NCBI GenBank assembly: GCA_002368575.1
Contig: DFEA01000035.1
Coordinates: 24,265-46,335, forward strand
Source of the DNA: Lachnospiraceae bacterium UBA3814
GTDB taxonomy: Bacteria > Bacillota > Clostridia > Lachnospirales > Lachnospiraceae
Length of the DNA stretch: 22,071 nt
Reading direction: 5' to 3'
In this document: in pieces, positions 22,043 through 22,071 of the stretch
How positions within the stretch are numbered: the stretch's first letter is position 1
How the letters are laid out: each line of letters begins with the position of its first letter
Notes under the pieces: model-generated
Told to the model about the DNA's origin: nothing
Databases searched by the model: none
What the model saw: only the letters and a program-made list of their open reading frames with translations
Made by a program: the position numbers and the translations under genes

Positions 22043-22071
22043 TCCCTTACCCTGTCCATGGCCATGGCAAG
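22033..22071 (-). CDS. C-terminal end of an upstream gene, possibly the POR gamma subunit (cut by window edge)
   Basis: On the - strand the edge frame reads LAMAMDRVRESA and then TGA at 22033-22035, inside the AAGCGCATGA start of the repeat. Four-subunit oxidoreductase operons usually place the gamma subunit (PorG/PorC) next to delta, so this is its expected position. Twelve residues cannot prove identity, and another frame stays open slightly longer. Confidence 0.3.
   Translation of the reverse strand, partial: LAMAMDRVRESA

Overview
The window looks like part of a Lachnospiraceae-type (Clostridia) gut or rumen anaerobe chromosome. This is inferred from strong AGGAGG Shine-Dalgarno sites, a ferredoxin-linked 2-oxoacid oxidoreductase, plant-glycan sugar-acid genes, a Gram-positive secreted C1 protease with lectin-like and Big2 domains, and protein sequences that resemble that family from memory. 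No rRNA, tRNA, CRISPR array or transposase gene was seen.

Layout on the + strand, left to right. The window opens with the C-terminus of a YjfF-type sugar ABC permease and its terminator. Then come an sce7726-type nuclease-fold gene and kdgF, a promoter, and a TRAP transporter (dctP, dctQ, dctM). A small YcxB-like membrane protein follows, then uxuA (mannonate dehydratase), uxuB (fructuronate reductase family), a GH2 beta-galactosidase, a xylulokinase-type FGGY kinase and an L-fucose/L-arabinose isomerase-like protein, closed by a strong terminator. After a 410-base gene-free stretch packed with inverted repeats comes a secreted cysteine protease of 825 residues. On the - strand, read from the right edge, an operon holds the end of an upstream gene (possibly the gamma subunit), porD, porA, porB, a CbiE/CbiT-like methyltransferase-fold protein and a RimK-like ATP-grasp protein. 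It converges on the protease gene.

The + strand genes fit uptake and breakdown of plant or mucin glycan pieces. KdgF linearises unsaturated uronates, the TRAP system probably imports a uronate-like acid, and UxuB/UxuA carry fructuronate through mannonate to 2-keto-3-deoxygluconate. The beta-galactosidase, kinase and isomerase handle neutral sugars. The por operon would oxidise the resulting pyruvate to acetyl-CoA and reduced ferredoxin. No uronate isomerase, KDG kinase or KDG aldolase is in view.

The most unusual signal is a family of mosaic hairpin repeats in intercistronic gaps. One hairpin module ends in GGCGC-AGATAAGGA, so the repeat itself appears to carry the Shine-Dalgarno site of the next gene. 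It occurs before uxuB, as a 94-bp tandem array before lacZ, and in diverged form before porD and porB on the other strand. A second, unrelated inverted-repeat structure (14805-14961) has two alternative partners for one arm. The orphan CbiE/CbiT-like plus ATP-grasp pair behind the por genes is the best candidate for an undescribed protein function.
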